Positions 14,199-23,841 of a DNA stretch of 32,683 nt are shown here, piece by piece. Position 1 is the first letter of the stretch. The number at the start of each line of letters is the position of its first letter. The position numbers and the translations under genes were made by a program. Under the pieces are notes generated by a model that was given only the letters and a program-made list of their open reading frames with translations, was not told the origin of the DNA and ran no database searches. This stretch comes from VRUE01 sp035548675 (GTDB taxonomy: Bacteria > Actinomycetota > Thermoleophilia > Solirubrobacterales > 70-9): positions 1 to 32,683 of the forward strand of contig DASZSJ010000112.1 in NCBI GenBank assembly GCA_035548675.1. Reading direction: 5' to 3'.

Positions 14199-17100
14199 TC
14201 AGCGGCCGAAGATGTCGAAGCGCTCCAGCCGCTCGAGGAAGGTGGGCTCATCCTGGCGAGCCGGATCGTGCTCGAGGCAGTTGTAGAAGATCCCCTCGTT
14301 CTCGCCCTTGACGCAGACCTCATAGACGTCGTGGGCCGGGTGGTAACGCTCCTGAGAGGAGCGATCGCTGTCGAGGTTGCAGGTAGTGCACAGGACCTCG
14401 ACCCGGGCTCTGTCGCGATCGTCCCTGGCGACGCAGACGTGAAGACCGATATCGGCGGTGAGGGCATAGGGAAACCCCGTCGCCCCTGCCTCCAGTAGGT
14501 CTTGCTTGCCATGTTCCCCGCGGCACCGGCTGGCCTCGAAGACGTGCTGGTTGAGGCGGGTCGCGACCTTCCCCCGCATCGTTCCCAGCTCCTCGCTCAG
14601 CTCACCGGCGATGAAAAGACCCTGAGGCTGGGCTCCACCGTCCCGCCACCGGCTCGCGTACTCACGCGCCCAGCGGACGATGCCCGCGAGGAAGTTGTGC
14701 TCGGGGGGAGGGCGCCAGGGCTTCTTCAGCGCTCCCGCCAGGGGAGCATCGCCCACCGGCTCCAGCAACTTTCCGTCTTTGCCTTTGGGCCGATGGGTGC
14801 GCAGCCAGTGCGCGTACTCGATCTGCCCACGCAGCTGGGGGTCAGCCTCCTCCAGCTCCCGCTGCAGCCGCCGCAGCCGATTGGCGTCCCTGCGATCGTC
14901 GCCCGATTCCTCACAGGAGTCCATTTGGCGCAGTTCGGTGAGCGGGACCGAGCCCAGGTGGGCGACGAGGACGTCTGCGTTCAGCGCCGGCTCCCAGGTC
15001 TCGCGCCAGCTCTCATAGCGCTCTCCGTCCTCGGGTGATGGCGGGGGCGGTGTGTCGCTGGTGATCGCCACGCTCGGCCCGCCGCGCCCGGCGCGGAAAC
15101 AGACGCCATGCGAGGGCTCGTCGCTCAGGTCTCGATGACCACCCGACGCTTCGTCCTCGGCCCCCGCCGCCGAAGACATCGCCACAATCTCGAACCCCTT
15201 CGGGAAGCGCTCGCCGAAGTCTTCGGCCTTCAGCACCCCCGTCTCGAGCTTGAGCGGCTCGAAGTGGACGAAGCAAAAGCTGCTTTTACTCTCCTCTTCA
15301 TCCTGCAGGCGCGTCACGCCGTCGTAGCGCCGGGTCACGGAGGTGCTGGTGAGGATCCTGACCTTGTCGGCGTCCGGGACCTCCTCTCCGTTTCCCTTCT
15401 GTTTGGAGAGGATCTGCGACCGCACGTGGAGCAGTGACAGCAGCGGGTCCAGGCCCCCCAAGTGATCGACGTGGTCGTGGGTGATCAGGATCATGTCGAT
15501 GTCCCCCAGCGAGTAACCGCTGCGATAGAGGTTCTCGACGAAGTCGACCCCGGGGTCGACGACCACCCCGTAGGGATCGCCCGAATGCCCATCCGCGTCC
15601 CTTTCGTGCAGGCGCAGGAAGTAACCGCCGCCCAGCGCGCGGAAGGCCGAGGGCCGGGGCAGCAGCGGGAAGGGCGAGCTGTAGCGGCGCATGCAGATGA
15701 GCTCGACCGAGGGCGACCGATGACCCAGGGGGGTTCCCTGGGGCAGTTTCTCCTTCATCAGGAAGCGGTGGATCTGGGACTTGCGCACGTTGATGCTGTC
15801 GGTGCTCATGAAGAGGTCGAGCATCAGGTCGCGAGCGAGGAGCGCGTCACTGTCCTCGATGTTGTTGTCCGAGGCGGCCACCGAGAACCGCTCGCGTCGG
15901 GCCCTGAGCATCAGGTACTCGGCGACCCGAGCGAGGCGCTCGAAGTCATCGCCGCCGCGCGGCCATTGCTCGATGATCCGCTCGAGATCGTCGATCCTCA
16001 GGCACTCCTCGTAGGCGGGTGACAGCTCACCCACCCACCACTTGTTGAAGCGGAAGCGGGCCTTGAGCAGGTCGGTGCCGATCAGGGTGCTGTGGGGGTC
16101 GCACTCGTCGGCCTTGGCCAGGCAAGCAAAGCCCAGGGTCCGCCTGATGCGCTCCCTCGCCATGGCGCGATCGCGGTCGTCTTCGACTTTGTCATCCCGC
16201 CATCGCCGCTTTGCCTCCTCCACCTCCTCTTTGTCGTAGCCGAGATTGAGCACGAAGAGGAGGTGACCCAGGCGCAGGAGTATCTCCGCGGCAAGGGCGC
16301 CGAGCCTGCCCACCACGGAGATGCGATCGAGCTGGTCGACGACCGGCCGCAGCCTTTCGGAGATCTCGAATTTACGCAGCTCGGGCTCGAACCTGACGCT
16401 CTCGAGCCAGTCGATCGCTCCCTCTATGTCCTCGGTGTTGACCGCGGTGTTCGTTTCGCCGGAGAGGAGCTCGAGAAAGGCGCGCCAGGCCCGCAGGTGC
16501 CATGAGAGCGCCTCCTTGTGCCTGCCCATCTCATAGCAGGCCTTGCCGTAGCTGATGTGTAGCTCGACGTTCCAGCGTGAGTTGGAGAGAACGTCGGTCG
16601 CCTTGTCTTCCTTGCGCAGCAGGTCGAGCCGGTGCGTGGCCGCTTTGAAATGCTGGAGGGCGGGCTTGTGGGCGTGCTCGGACCGGTACAGCTCGCCGAT
16701 GTGATGGTGGGCCTCGGCGTCGAGGCCGGCGAGGAACTCAAGCGCGCCGTCGACCTGCACCGGGGCAGCCCGTACCCGTCGTTCGGCGTCGCGGATCAGC
16801 TGGTGGAGCTTGTGGTAGTCGTTGTAGGCGTCGATTGCGCCGTCCTTCTTCAGCGCGTGCGCATAGGCCCGGCGGTGGAGGGAAAGCAGGCCGATCTGGT
16901 TTGCGATCCACATGCAGCGGACCGGCACCAGGTTCTCCCAGGCGCCGCGCACGTTCTCGATCACCGTGCGGCGCTCTTCCTCGCTTTTCGCGAATAGCCA
17001 CGGCGCCGTGCGGCTGATGCAGTAGGCGAAGGTCGAGAGCGCCGCGCTGCGGTCGAGCTCGAAGTCCAGCCAGTCGCGGGTCCTCCCGTCGGCTACCTGG

Positions 17101-18020
17101 GCATGCTCGCCGAGGCAGGTCAGACGCCAGGCCTCGACGGCGTGCATGCTCAGGTGGGCCTCGGCATGGACGCGCAGAACGAAGATCGGCAGGGAGCCGT
17201 CACCGTCGTTGAGATCGTCGCCGATGATCTTCGCCAGGAAGTCTGGGTCGTGCTTCCATTGGGAATCGGTGCGGGAAGGAGGCTGCGATGCAGCTCCATC
17301 TCCGGGCCCGATCCACCGGCATGCCTTCTCGAACCGGTCTTCGTAGCGCTCGATCCTGCGGCCGAGTCGTTCTTCCTGCGTGCGGCCTTGCCGCGCATCC
17401 GAGGCGCCGTCACGGGGGGTCACCAGGCTGCGGGCGAAGCATCGGCGGTTCCTCTCGTCCCTCACCTTGTGGGAGCCCCCACGCGAGGCCCTATCGCCGT
17501 TGGGCCCGGGTTCACCCTGCTCACGAAACAGGGCAAGCGCCCCGATCGCCTCGCTGTAGAAGCGCGGGATGCGATTCCACTCCTCTTCGCTTGCCCAGGG
17601 ATACCAGCGACTGGTAATGACGCTCTCTCCGTCGGGTCCGATCGCAAACCGCTTGACGTCCGTTAGGGGGAGCGAGTCGGGCAGGGGCTCGCGAGCGGGC
17701 CAGGACTCGGGATCGAGCCTGCCGCCTTTCGGCGGTTCCATGTTCTGTCGACGCCAGGGATTCGACGCGTAGCGATACCGGCCGAGCTTGCGGTTGTAGC
17801 GCCTGGAAGTCTCGACCAGGTCAGCGAGCGCGACCGACCCCAAGCCCTCTTCGCCAGGCTCCGATTCGCCATCCTGGCGACGCTGGGCTTCCTCGCGCAT
17901 TTGCGTGCCCAACCGGTCCAGGCGCTGCTCAGCCACACCGTAAGCACCCAACAGGTGGTACAGCTCGCACTGTAGGTATTCGCTCAGCTGTCGCTGAATC
18001 GTGTCGCCTGCCGTTTGCAT
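14199..18020 (-). CDS. large TPR-like / metallo-beta-lactamase-fold protein of unknown function
   Basis: A 1273-residue single open frame. The first 400 or so residues are not recognised. The middle is helical with TPR-like repeats (HHHIGELYRSEHAHKPALQHF from 438; ISYGKACYEMGRHKEALSWH from about 487). From about 770 a metallo-beta-lactamase domain begins: VVVDPGVDF, then LITHDHVDHLGGLD with His848, His850, Asp852 and His853, a possible third-motif His before SHGVCFR, Asp989 (ITSDT) and His1021 (LVAHLGS). The order is like RNase Z-type hydrolases, so a nuclease or phosphodiesterase is plausible. A Cys-containing C-terminal part follows (VLCTTCNLD). No signal peptide or NTPase loop is seen. It separates ispG from proS, has an AT-rich upstream region and no clear Shine-Dalgarno, and shows more AT-rich codons than its neighbours, suggesting transfer. 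A defence role is possible but unproven. Confidence 0.82.
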   Translation of the reverse strand: MQTAGDTIQRQLSEYLQCELYHLLGAYGVAEQRLDRLGTQMREEAQRRQDGESEPGEEGLGSVALADLVETSRRYNRKLGRYRYASNPWRRQNMEPPKGGRLDPESWPAREPLPDSLPLTDVKRFAIGPDGESVITSRWYPWASEEEWNRIPRFYSEAIGALALFREQGEPGPNGDRASRGGSHKVRDERNRRCFARSLVTPRDGASDARQGRTQEERLGRRIERYEDRFEKACRWIGPGDGAASQPPSRTDSQWKHDPDFLAKIIGDDLNDGDGSLPIFVLRVHAEAHLSMHAVEAWRLTCLGEHAQVADGRTRDWLDFELDRSAALSTFAYCISRTAPWLFAKSEEERRTVIENVRGAWENLVPVRCMWIANQIGLLSLHRRAYAHALKKDGAIDAYNDYHKLHQLIRDAERRVRAAPVQVDGALEFLAGLDAEAHHHIGELYRSEHAHKPALQHFKAATHRLDLLRKEDKATDVLSNSRWNVELHISYGKACYEMGRHKEALSWHLRAWRAFLELLSGETNTAVNTEDIEGAIDWLESVRFEPELRKFEISERLRPVVDQLDRISVVGRLGALAAEILLRLGHLLFVLNLGYDKEEVEEAKRRWRDDKVEDDRDRAMARERIRRTLGFACLAKADECDPHSTLIGTDLLKARFRFNKWWVGELSPAYEECLRIDDLERIIEQWPRGGDDFERLARVAEYLMLRARRERFSVAASDNNIEDSDALLARDLMLDLFMSTDSINVRKSQIHRFLMKEKLPQGTPLGHRSPSVELICMRRYSSPFPLLPRPSAFRALGGGYFLRLHERDADGHSGDPYGVVVDPGVDFVENLYRSGYSLGDIDMILITHDHVDHLGGLDPLLSLLHVRSQILSKQKGNGEEVPDADKVRILTSTSVTRRYDGVTRLQDEEESKSSFCFVHFEPLKLETGVLKAEDFGERFPKGFEIVAMSSAAGAEDEASGGHRDLSDEPSHGVCFRAGRGGPSVAITSDTPPPPSPEDGERYESWRETWEPALNADVLVAHLGSVPLTELRQMDSCEESGDDRRDANRLRRLQRELEEADPQLRGQIEYAHWLRTHRPKGKDGKLLEPVGDAPLAGALKKPWRPPPEHNFLAGIVRWAREYASRWRDGGAQPQGLFIAGELSEELGTMRGKVATRLNQHVFEASRCRGEHGKQDLLEAGATGFPYALTADIGLHVCVARDDRDRARVEVLCTTCNLDSDRSSQERYHPAHDVYEVCVKGENEGIFYNCLEHDPARQDEPTFLERLERFDIFGR

Positions 18021-18128
18021 CTGACTCGGAGTACGAAACGGCGCCGGCAGTACAAAATTTTTACATCGGTACGTATTGGTCTAAATGATGCACTTTCACT
18101 GAGTGCCCTGCCGGCCCCGCTGGCGGTG
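18021..18128 (-). promoter_or_regulatory. AT-rich upstream region of the TPR/MBL gene
   Basis: This 108-bp gap between the ispG stop and the TPR/MBL start is sharply AT-rich in its middle: 16 of 50 bases are G or C at 18051-18100, in a window that is otherwise very GC-rich. It very probably holds the gene's own promoter. A weak minus-strand pair TTTAGA - 16 bases - TAAAAA can be read, but it is not convincing. Confidence 0.45.
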
Positions 18129-19385
18129 TCAGGCGCGGGTGAAACGGCGCCCGGCGGTCGGCGAGGACTCCTCGTCGAGCAGGACGCGGTCGGACTCACC
18201 GGCTTCCGCCGCGGCGTGCTCCATCGCCGCGATCTTCTCCGGCGTCAGGTCGCCGGCGTTTTCCTCCTCGATCCGGGCCACCCACTCGGCCCCCTCGCGC
18301 GACTCGGCCTCGTCGAACTCGACCTCGCCGCCGCGCTGCAGCGACTTGTCGATCTCGCGGAAGAGGGTGTCGACCAGCTCCGCCTGGGGGACCTTGCGCA
18401 GCGGCTTGCCGCCGGCGAAGATCAGGCCCTCGTTCTTGGCGCCGGCGATGCCGAAGTCGGCGTGCGAGGCCTCGCCGATGCCGTTGACCGCGCAGCCGAG
18501 CACGGCGACCTCGACCGGATCCTCGTAGCGTTCCAGTCGTCGCTCGATCTCGGCGACGACCGAGTCCATGTCGAACTGCAGGCGGCCGCAGGTCGGGCAG
18601 GCGATCAGCACCGGGCCGCGCTCGCGCAGCTGCAGCGCCTTGAGGATCTCCCAGGCGACCTTGACCTCCTCCTCGGCGTGGAAGGTCGAGAGGCTGATCC
18701 GGATCGTGTCGCCGATGCCGTCGGCGAGCAGCGTGCCGAGGCCGACCGAGGACTTCAGCGCGCCCGACCACTTGGTGCCGGCCTCGGTGATGCCGAGGTG
18801 CAGCGGATAGGGAATCTTCCCCGAGAGCAGGCGGTTGGCGGCGATCGTGTTGGGCACGTTGGTCGACTTGATCGAGACCTTGAAGTTCTCGAAGTCGAGC
18901 GACTCCATAAGCTCGACGAACTCGACCGCGGCGGCGACCAGGGCCTCGACCGGCGCTTTGCGCTCGAGCTCGTGCAGGTGCTTGGGCAGCGAGCCGGAGT
19001 TGACGCCGATCCGCATCGGCACCCCCGCGGCGCTCGCCCGCTCCGCCACCTCGGCGACCTTCTCGCGGCCGCCGATATTGCCGGGATTGAGGCGGATGCA
19101 GTGGGCGCCGGCGTCGATCGCCTTCAGCGCCAGCGTGTGGTTGAAGTGGATGTCGGCGATCACCGGGATCGGCGACTCGCGCACGATCGTCTTCAGCGCC
19201 TCGGCGTCCTCGTCGCGCGGCACCGCGCAGCGCACGATGTCGGCGCCGGCCTCGGCGACCTTGCCGATCTGCTCCAGCGTCGCCGCCAGGTTGGCGGTCT
19301 CGGTCTTGGTCATCGTCTGCACGGCGACGGGGGCGCCGCCGCCGATCGGCACGCCGCCGACGAATATCTGCCGCTTGGAAGCCAT
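18129..19385 (-). CDS. ispG: 4-hydroxy-3-methylbut-2-en-1-yl diphosphate synthase
   Basis: IspG (GcpE) is the [4Fe-4S] enzyme of the MEP isoprenoid pathway that converts MEcPP to HMBPP. The 418-residue protein shows VQTMTKTETAN near the start, ADIHFNHTLALKA, IRLNPGNIGG, and the cluster cysteines in CPTCGR and GCAVNGIGEA. It uses the same pathway as dxr, encoded two genes upstream. The last 50 or so residues (from ESREGAEW) are an acidic, helical extension beyond the usual end. The ATG start at 19385 is weakly preceded by AGGG. It follows rseP by 62 bp. Finding dxr, rseP and ispG together is common in actinobacteria. Confidence 0.96.
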   Translation of the reverse strand: MASKRQIFVGGVPIGGGAPVAVQTMTKTETANLAATLEQIGKVAEAGADIVRCAVPRDEDAEALKTIVRESPIPVIADIHFNHTLALKAIDAGAHCIRLNPGNIGGREKVAEVAERASAAGVPMRIGVNSGSLPKHLHELERKAPVEALVAAAVEFVELMESLDFENFKVSIKSTNVPNTIAANRLLSGKIPYPLHLGITEAGTKWSGALKSSVGLGTLLADGIGDTIRISLSTFHAEEEVKVAWEILKALQLRERGPVLIACPTCGRLQFDMDSVVAEIERRLERYEDPVEVAVLGCAVNGIGEASHADFGIAGAKNEGLIFAGGKPLRKVPQAELVDTLFREIDKSLQRGGEVEFDEAESREGAEWVARIEEENAGDLTPEKIAAMEHAAAEAGESDRVLLDEESSPTAGRRFTRA

Positions 19386-19447
19386 CTCAGAACCCTAGCG
19401 AGAGGGCTTCTCCAGGCGGGTTGGCGCGAGCCGGCGAACGCGGGCGC

Positions 19448-19461
19448 TCAACGCGCGTTGA
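19448..19461. repeat. 14-bp perfect palindrome at the rseP stop
   Basis: TCAACGCGCGTTGA at 19448-19461 is perfectly self-complementary and includes the rseP stop codon. It may be chance in coding sequence or a protein-binding or processing site in the rseP-ispG gap. Confidence 0.4.
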
Positions 19462-20539
19462 AGCCTTCGCCGGTGAGGCGGCCGATGTCGTTGCTCAGAC
19501 CGAGGAAGAAGAGCATGATCACGAGCACGAAGCCGAGCGCGCCGGCGCGTTCCATCGTCCGGTAGGGAACCGGCCTGCCGCGCGCCTTCTCGACCAGGCT
19601 CCAGAAGATGTGGCCGCCGTCGAGCGGCAGGAAGGGAAAGAGGTTGATCAGCCCCAGCGAGAGGCTGACCAGGGCCAGCAGCAGGAAGGAGCGTTCGGTG
19701 CTGACGTCGATCGTTTCGTTGGCGACGGCGCTGACGCCGACCACGCCGGAGACTTCCTTGCGCTTTTCCTCTTCGAAGATGCGGGCGAAGACCGTGGCGG
19801 TGCGGCTCGCCACCTGCCACATCACGTCGCCGGCGCGGCTCGCCGCCGCGCCCGGCCCGAAGTGGGCCGGTTCTGTCCCGTAGCCGAAGCCGATCAGGGC
19901 GCGGCCGGCTTCGCTGTCGTATTCGGGGTGGACGGCGACCCGGCGGGTCACGCCGTCGCGCCGCACGGTCAGGATCACCGGCGTCGTCGCCCGGCAGCCG
20001 TCGACCTGCTTGCCCTGGCAGCGATGCGAGGCGACTTCTTCGCGGAAGCCTTCGATGCGGCCGACGCTGTCGCGGTTGCGGTAACGGCTGCCGTCGATGG
20101 CGAGGATTTCGTCGCCCGGCTTGAGGCCGGCAGCCGCGGCCGGCGTCTTCGGCAGGATTTCCCCCACGGTCTGTGCCGGGCGGTCACTGTTTAGCGCCAG
20201 TACGAAGAGGATGAGGAAGGCGAGCACGATGTTGACCGCCGGGCCGGCCCCGATCACGACGATCCGCTTCCAGACCGGCTGGTCGTAGTAGCCGCGGCCC
20301 TGCGCCTCGGGCGGCAGCTCCTCGTCGGGGTTCATGCCGCTGATCTTCACGAAGCCCCCCGCTGGGATCATGCCGACGCCGTACTCGGTCTCACCGCGTT
20401 TGACCGAGACCAGCTTCGGCGGGAAGAAGAGGAAGAAGCGCTCGACCCGCATCCCGGTCGCCTTGGCGGCGAAGAAGTGGCCGGCCTCGTGCAGGATGAC
20501 CAGCAGCGAGAAGCCGAGGAAGATCAGCAGCCAGTTCAT
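19448..20539 (-). CDS. rseP: site-2 intramembrane zinc protease (RseP/Rip1-like)
   Basis: An M50-family protease that cuts membrane proteins such as anti-sigma factors within the bilayer. The 363-residue protein has HEAGH at residues 17-21 in the first membrane helix, a PDZ domain in the middle (TVGEILPKTPAAAAGLKPGDEILAI), and the second active-site motif LPLDGGH in a later helix. A cysteine pair in the PDZ part (HRCQGKQVDGC) is an unusual insertion. It overlaps the end of dxr by 4 bp (ATGA). Anti-sigma substrates would be expected; the RskA-like membrane protein at 6848 is one possible client, by inference only. Confidence 0.94.
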   Translation of the reverse strand: MNWLLIFLGFSLLVILHEAGHFFAAKATGMRVERFFLFFPPKLVSVKRGETEYGVGMIPAGGFVKISGMNPDEELPPEAQGRGYYDQPVWKRIVVIGAGPAVNIVLAFLILFVLALNSDRPAQTVGEILPKTPAAAAGLKPGDEILAIDGSRYRNRDSVGRIEGFREEVASHRCQGKQVDGCRATTPVILTVRRDGVTRRVAVHPEYDSEAGRALIGFGYGTEPAHFGPGAAASRAGDVMWQVASRTATVFARIFEEEKRKEVSGVVGVSAVANETIDVSTERSFLLLALVSLSLGLINLFPFLPLDGGHIFWSLVEKARGRPVPYRTMERAGALGFVLVIMLFFLGLSNDIGRLTGEGFNAR

Positions 20540-21684
20540 ACCGTTGCCAACCCCCCAACCTCCTCTTCGGTGCGGCGGCGGGCCTCGGCGTCGGCGGCGA
20601 AGAGGTCGTCGAAGTGGGTCGGCTGCAGGGGCGGCATCGCCGCCAGCACGCGCTCGATCGCGGTTGGGATCGAGCTGAAGCCGATCCTGCCGGCGAGGAA
20701 GGCGGCAACCGCCACCTCGTCGGCGGCGTTGAGCACGCAGGGGGCGGTCCCCCCCGCCCGGCCCGCCTCGAGCGCCAGGCGCAGGCAGGCGAACGTCTCC
20801 AGGTCGGGCCGCTCGAAGCGCAGCTCGCCAAGCGCCGGCAAATCGAGCCGCGGCACGTCGACGTCCGCCCGTTCGGGATGGTGCAGGGCATAGGAGATCG
20901 GCACCCGCATGTCTGGATAGCCGAGGTGGGCCAGCGTGGCGCCGTCGTTGAGGTCGATCAGCGAGTGGACGATCGACTGCGGGTGGACGACGACCTCGAT
21001 CCGCTCGAAGGGCACGCCGAAGAGGTGGTGGGCCTCGATTGCCTCGAAGCCCTTGTTCATCAGCGTCGCCGAGTCGATCGTGATCCGCCCCCCCATCGCC
21101 CAGGTCGGGTGCGCCAATGCCTCCTCGACGCTGACCCCGTCGAGTTCGGTGCGGCCGCGGAAGGGCCCGCCGGAGGCGGTCAGCACGAGCCGGTCGACGG
21201 TGCCGGGAGTGCGCTCGGCGCCAATCAGCTGGAAGAGCGCCGAGTGCTCGGAGTCGACCGGCAGCAGCCGCGCCCCGGTCGCCTCGGCCAGGGCCATGGT
21301 CAACTGGCCGCCGATCACGAGGCTCTCCTTGTTGGCCAGGGCGAGGTCGATCCCCTCGCCGAGGGCGACGATCGTGGGGCTGAGGCCGGCGGCGCCGACG
21401 ATCCCGTTCAGCACCAGGTCCGCTCCGGAGGAGACGATCAGCTCGCGGATCCCCTCCTCGCCGGCCAGCACCTGCCCGTCCCAGGCGCCGCGCGCTGCCC
21501 GGGCGGCCTCCTCGTCGGCGAGGGCGACGCTGCGCACGCCGCGCTCCTGCGCCTGGGCAAGCGTTCGCTCCCAGCTCGAGCCGGCTGCGAGCGCCACGAC
21601 CTCCAGCTCCGGTGAGGCGGCGACGATCTCCAGCGCCTGCGTCCCGATGGAGCCAGTCGAACCGAGTATCGCCAGTTTCTTCAT
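20536..21684 (-). CDS. dxr: 1-deoxy-D-xylulose 5-phosphate reductoisomerase
   Basis: Dxr catalyses the first committed step of the MEP isoprenoid pathway, turning DXP into MEP with NADPH. The 382-residue protein begins KKLAILGSTGSIGTQALEI (NADPH-binding loop). It contains ALANKESLVIGGQL, PVDSEHSALFQ with metal and substrate residues, LTASGGPFRG, and WAMGGRITIDSATLMNKG. The ATG at 21684 is clear. It follows cdsA by 19 bp and overlaps rseP by 4 bp, forming a coupled block. With ispG and uppS it links isoprenoid supply to undecaprenyl carrier synthesis. Confidence 0.97.
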   Translation of the reverse strand: MKKLAILGSTGSIGTQALEIVAASPELEVVALAAGSSWERTLAQAQERGVRSVALADEEAARAARGAWDGQVLAGEEGIRELIVSSGADLVLNGIVGAAGLSPTIVALGEGIDLALANKESLVIGGQLTMALAEATGARLLPVDSEHSALFQLIGAERTPGTVDRLVLTASGGPFRGRTELDGVSVEEALAHPTWAMGGRITIDSATLMNKGFEAIEAHHLFGVPFERIEVVVHPQSIVHSLIDLNDGATLAHLGYPDMRVPISYALHHPERADVDVPRLDLPALGELRFERPDLETFACLRLALEAGRAGGTAPCVLNAADEVAVAAFLAGRIGFSSIPTAIERVLAAMPPLQPTHFDDLFAADAEARRRTEEEVGGLATV

Positions 21685-21703
21685 CGAGACCAGTGTAGGA
21701 AGC

Positions 21704-22593
21704 TCAGTAGACCAGCTGAACCGAGAGGTAGTAGCCGACCACGATCGTGAAGAAGACCGCGTCGAGGCGGTCGAGGATGCCGCCGTGGGGGCCGAAGAGC
21801 GTGCCGGTGTCCTTGGTGCCGAGATCGCGCTTCAGCATCGACTCGAAGAGGTCGCCGACCGGGGCGACCGCGGCCACGGCGGCGCCGATGATCAGCGCGT
21901 CCGCCCCCGAGAGCCAGTCCTGGTACAGGCCGGCAAACCAGAAGGCCATCGTGCCGATCAGGAAGCCGCCGAGGAGGCCCTCGAGTGTCTTGTTGGGCGA
22001 GAGGCTGGGGGCGATCTTGTGCGAGCCGAACATGCGCCCCGTCGCGTAGGCGCCGGTGTCGGTGGCGAAGGTGCCGACGAGGACGTCGATCAGCAGCGCC
22101 GCGCCGTGGTCGGGCAGGTCGCGCAGGAGGACGGCGTGGACCAGCGGGATGCCGATCCAGACGATGCCGAGCAGGGTCACCCCCATCGAGACCGTGATCC
22201 CGTCGCGGTGGTGGCGATCGGCACCGAAGAGGAAGAGCACGGGGAAGGAGGCGGCGAGGATCAGCAGCACGTTGAAGGCGGTGCCGAAGTGGGCGGCGAG
22301 GATCAGCGCCGGCACGGCGACGTAGGCGGCGCGCTGGATCGGCCGCGCCTCGCGCGTCATCGCCAGGTACTCGCGCAGGCAGAGCGCGCCGACGGCGATC
22401 ATCGCCAGGGTGAAGACGAGGCCGCCGGCGACGGTGATCGCGATCGTGAAGACGATCCAGGGCAGCGCGAAGAGGATGCGCTTCGCCGTCTCACCGCTCG
22501 CCCGCCCCCCACGGCGCCGTTTGCGCGGCGGCCGCGGCGGTCGTTTGGGCTCGGGCTCGGAGCCGAGCAGCTCGTCGTCGAAGAGGTCCTGCA

Positions 22594-22594
<1 letters not shown>
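21704..22594 (-). CDS. cdsA: phosphatidate cytidylyltransferase
   Basis: CdsA makes CDP-diacylglycerol from phosphatidate and CTP, the precursor used by PgsA. The 296-residue integral membrane protein has a basic, Pro-rich cytoplasmic N-terminus, several membrane helices, and the family signature near the C-terminus: ESMLKRDLGTKDTG, then LFGPHGGILDRLDAVFF. The ATG at 22594 overlaps the uppS stop by one base (TGATG), which sets the start; the open frame upstream of it belongs to the shadow of uppS. The order uppS-cdsA-dxr-rseP is a widely conserved bacterial block. Confidence 0.95.
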
Positions 22595-23261
<667 letters not shown>

Positions 23262-23265
<4 letters not shown>

Positions 23266-23825
23266 ACCTCCAGGATCTCCTCTTCCTTCCCCTTCAGGAG
23301 CGCGTCGATCTCGGCGATCGCCTCGTCGGTCTGCTTCTGCAGGGCGCTCTCGGCGCGGCGCTCGTCGTCCTCGCCCGCTTCGCCCTCTTTCTTCAGCTCG
23401 CGCAGGTCCTGCATGATGTCGCGGCGGACGTTGCGGATCGCGACGCGGCCCTCCTCGGCGACGCCGTGCACGACCTTGACCATCTCGCGGCGGCGCTCCT
23501 CGGTCATCTCCGGCACCTGCAGGCGGATCACGTTGCCGTCGTTGCTCGGCGCCAGGCCGACGTCGGACTCCTGGATCGATTTCTCGATCGCGCCGATCGC
23601 GCCCTTGTCGAAGGGGGTGACCGTGAGCAGGCGAGCGTCGGAGGCGGCGACGTTGGCGAGCTGCTTGAGCGGGGTCTGGGCGCCGTAGTAGTCGACGACG
23701 ATGCGATCGAGCAGGTGCGGCGAGGCGCGGCCGGTGCGGACCGTCGCCAGCTCGCCACGGCTGGACTCGACCGACTTCGCCATCCGGTCCTTGGCGTCCT
23801 CGAGCAGTTCGTCGATCAGCTCCAC
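23262..23825 (-). CDS. frr: ribosome recycling factor
   Basis: RRF splits the post-termination ribosome together with EF-G. The 187 residues match the family length, with the three-helix-bundle segments RGELATVRTGRASPHLLDRI, DYYGAQTPLKQLANV and RLQVPEMTEERRREMVKVV. The start is GTG at 23825. It lies 16 bp after pyrH and overlaps uppS by 4 bp. The order rpsB-tsf-pyrH-frr is one of the most conserved in bacteria. Confidence 0.97.
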
Positions 23826-23841
23826 TGTGGCTCCGTTCTAG

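Noticed and set aside
14199..18020. Calling the MBL protein an AVAST or Pycsar component
   Set aside because: Only the HxHxDH fold is shared. There is no STAND NTPase, protease or cyclase gene beside it, so a named defence system is not supported.
18015..19565. 516-residue plus-strand frame over ispG
   Set aside because: Asp/Arg/Leu-rich antisense shadow of a gene with full IspG motifs.
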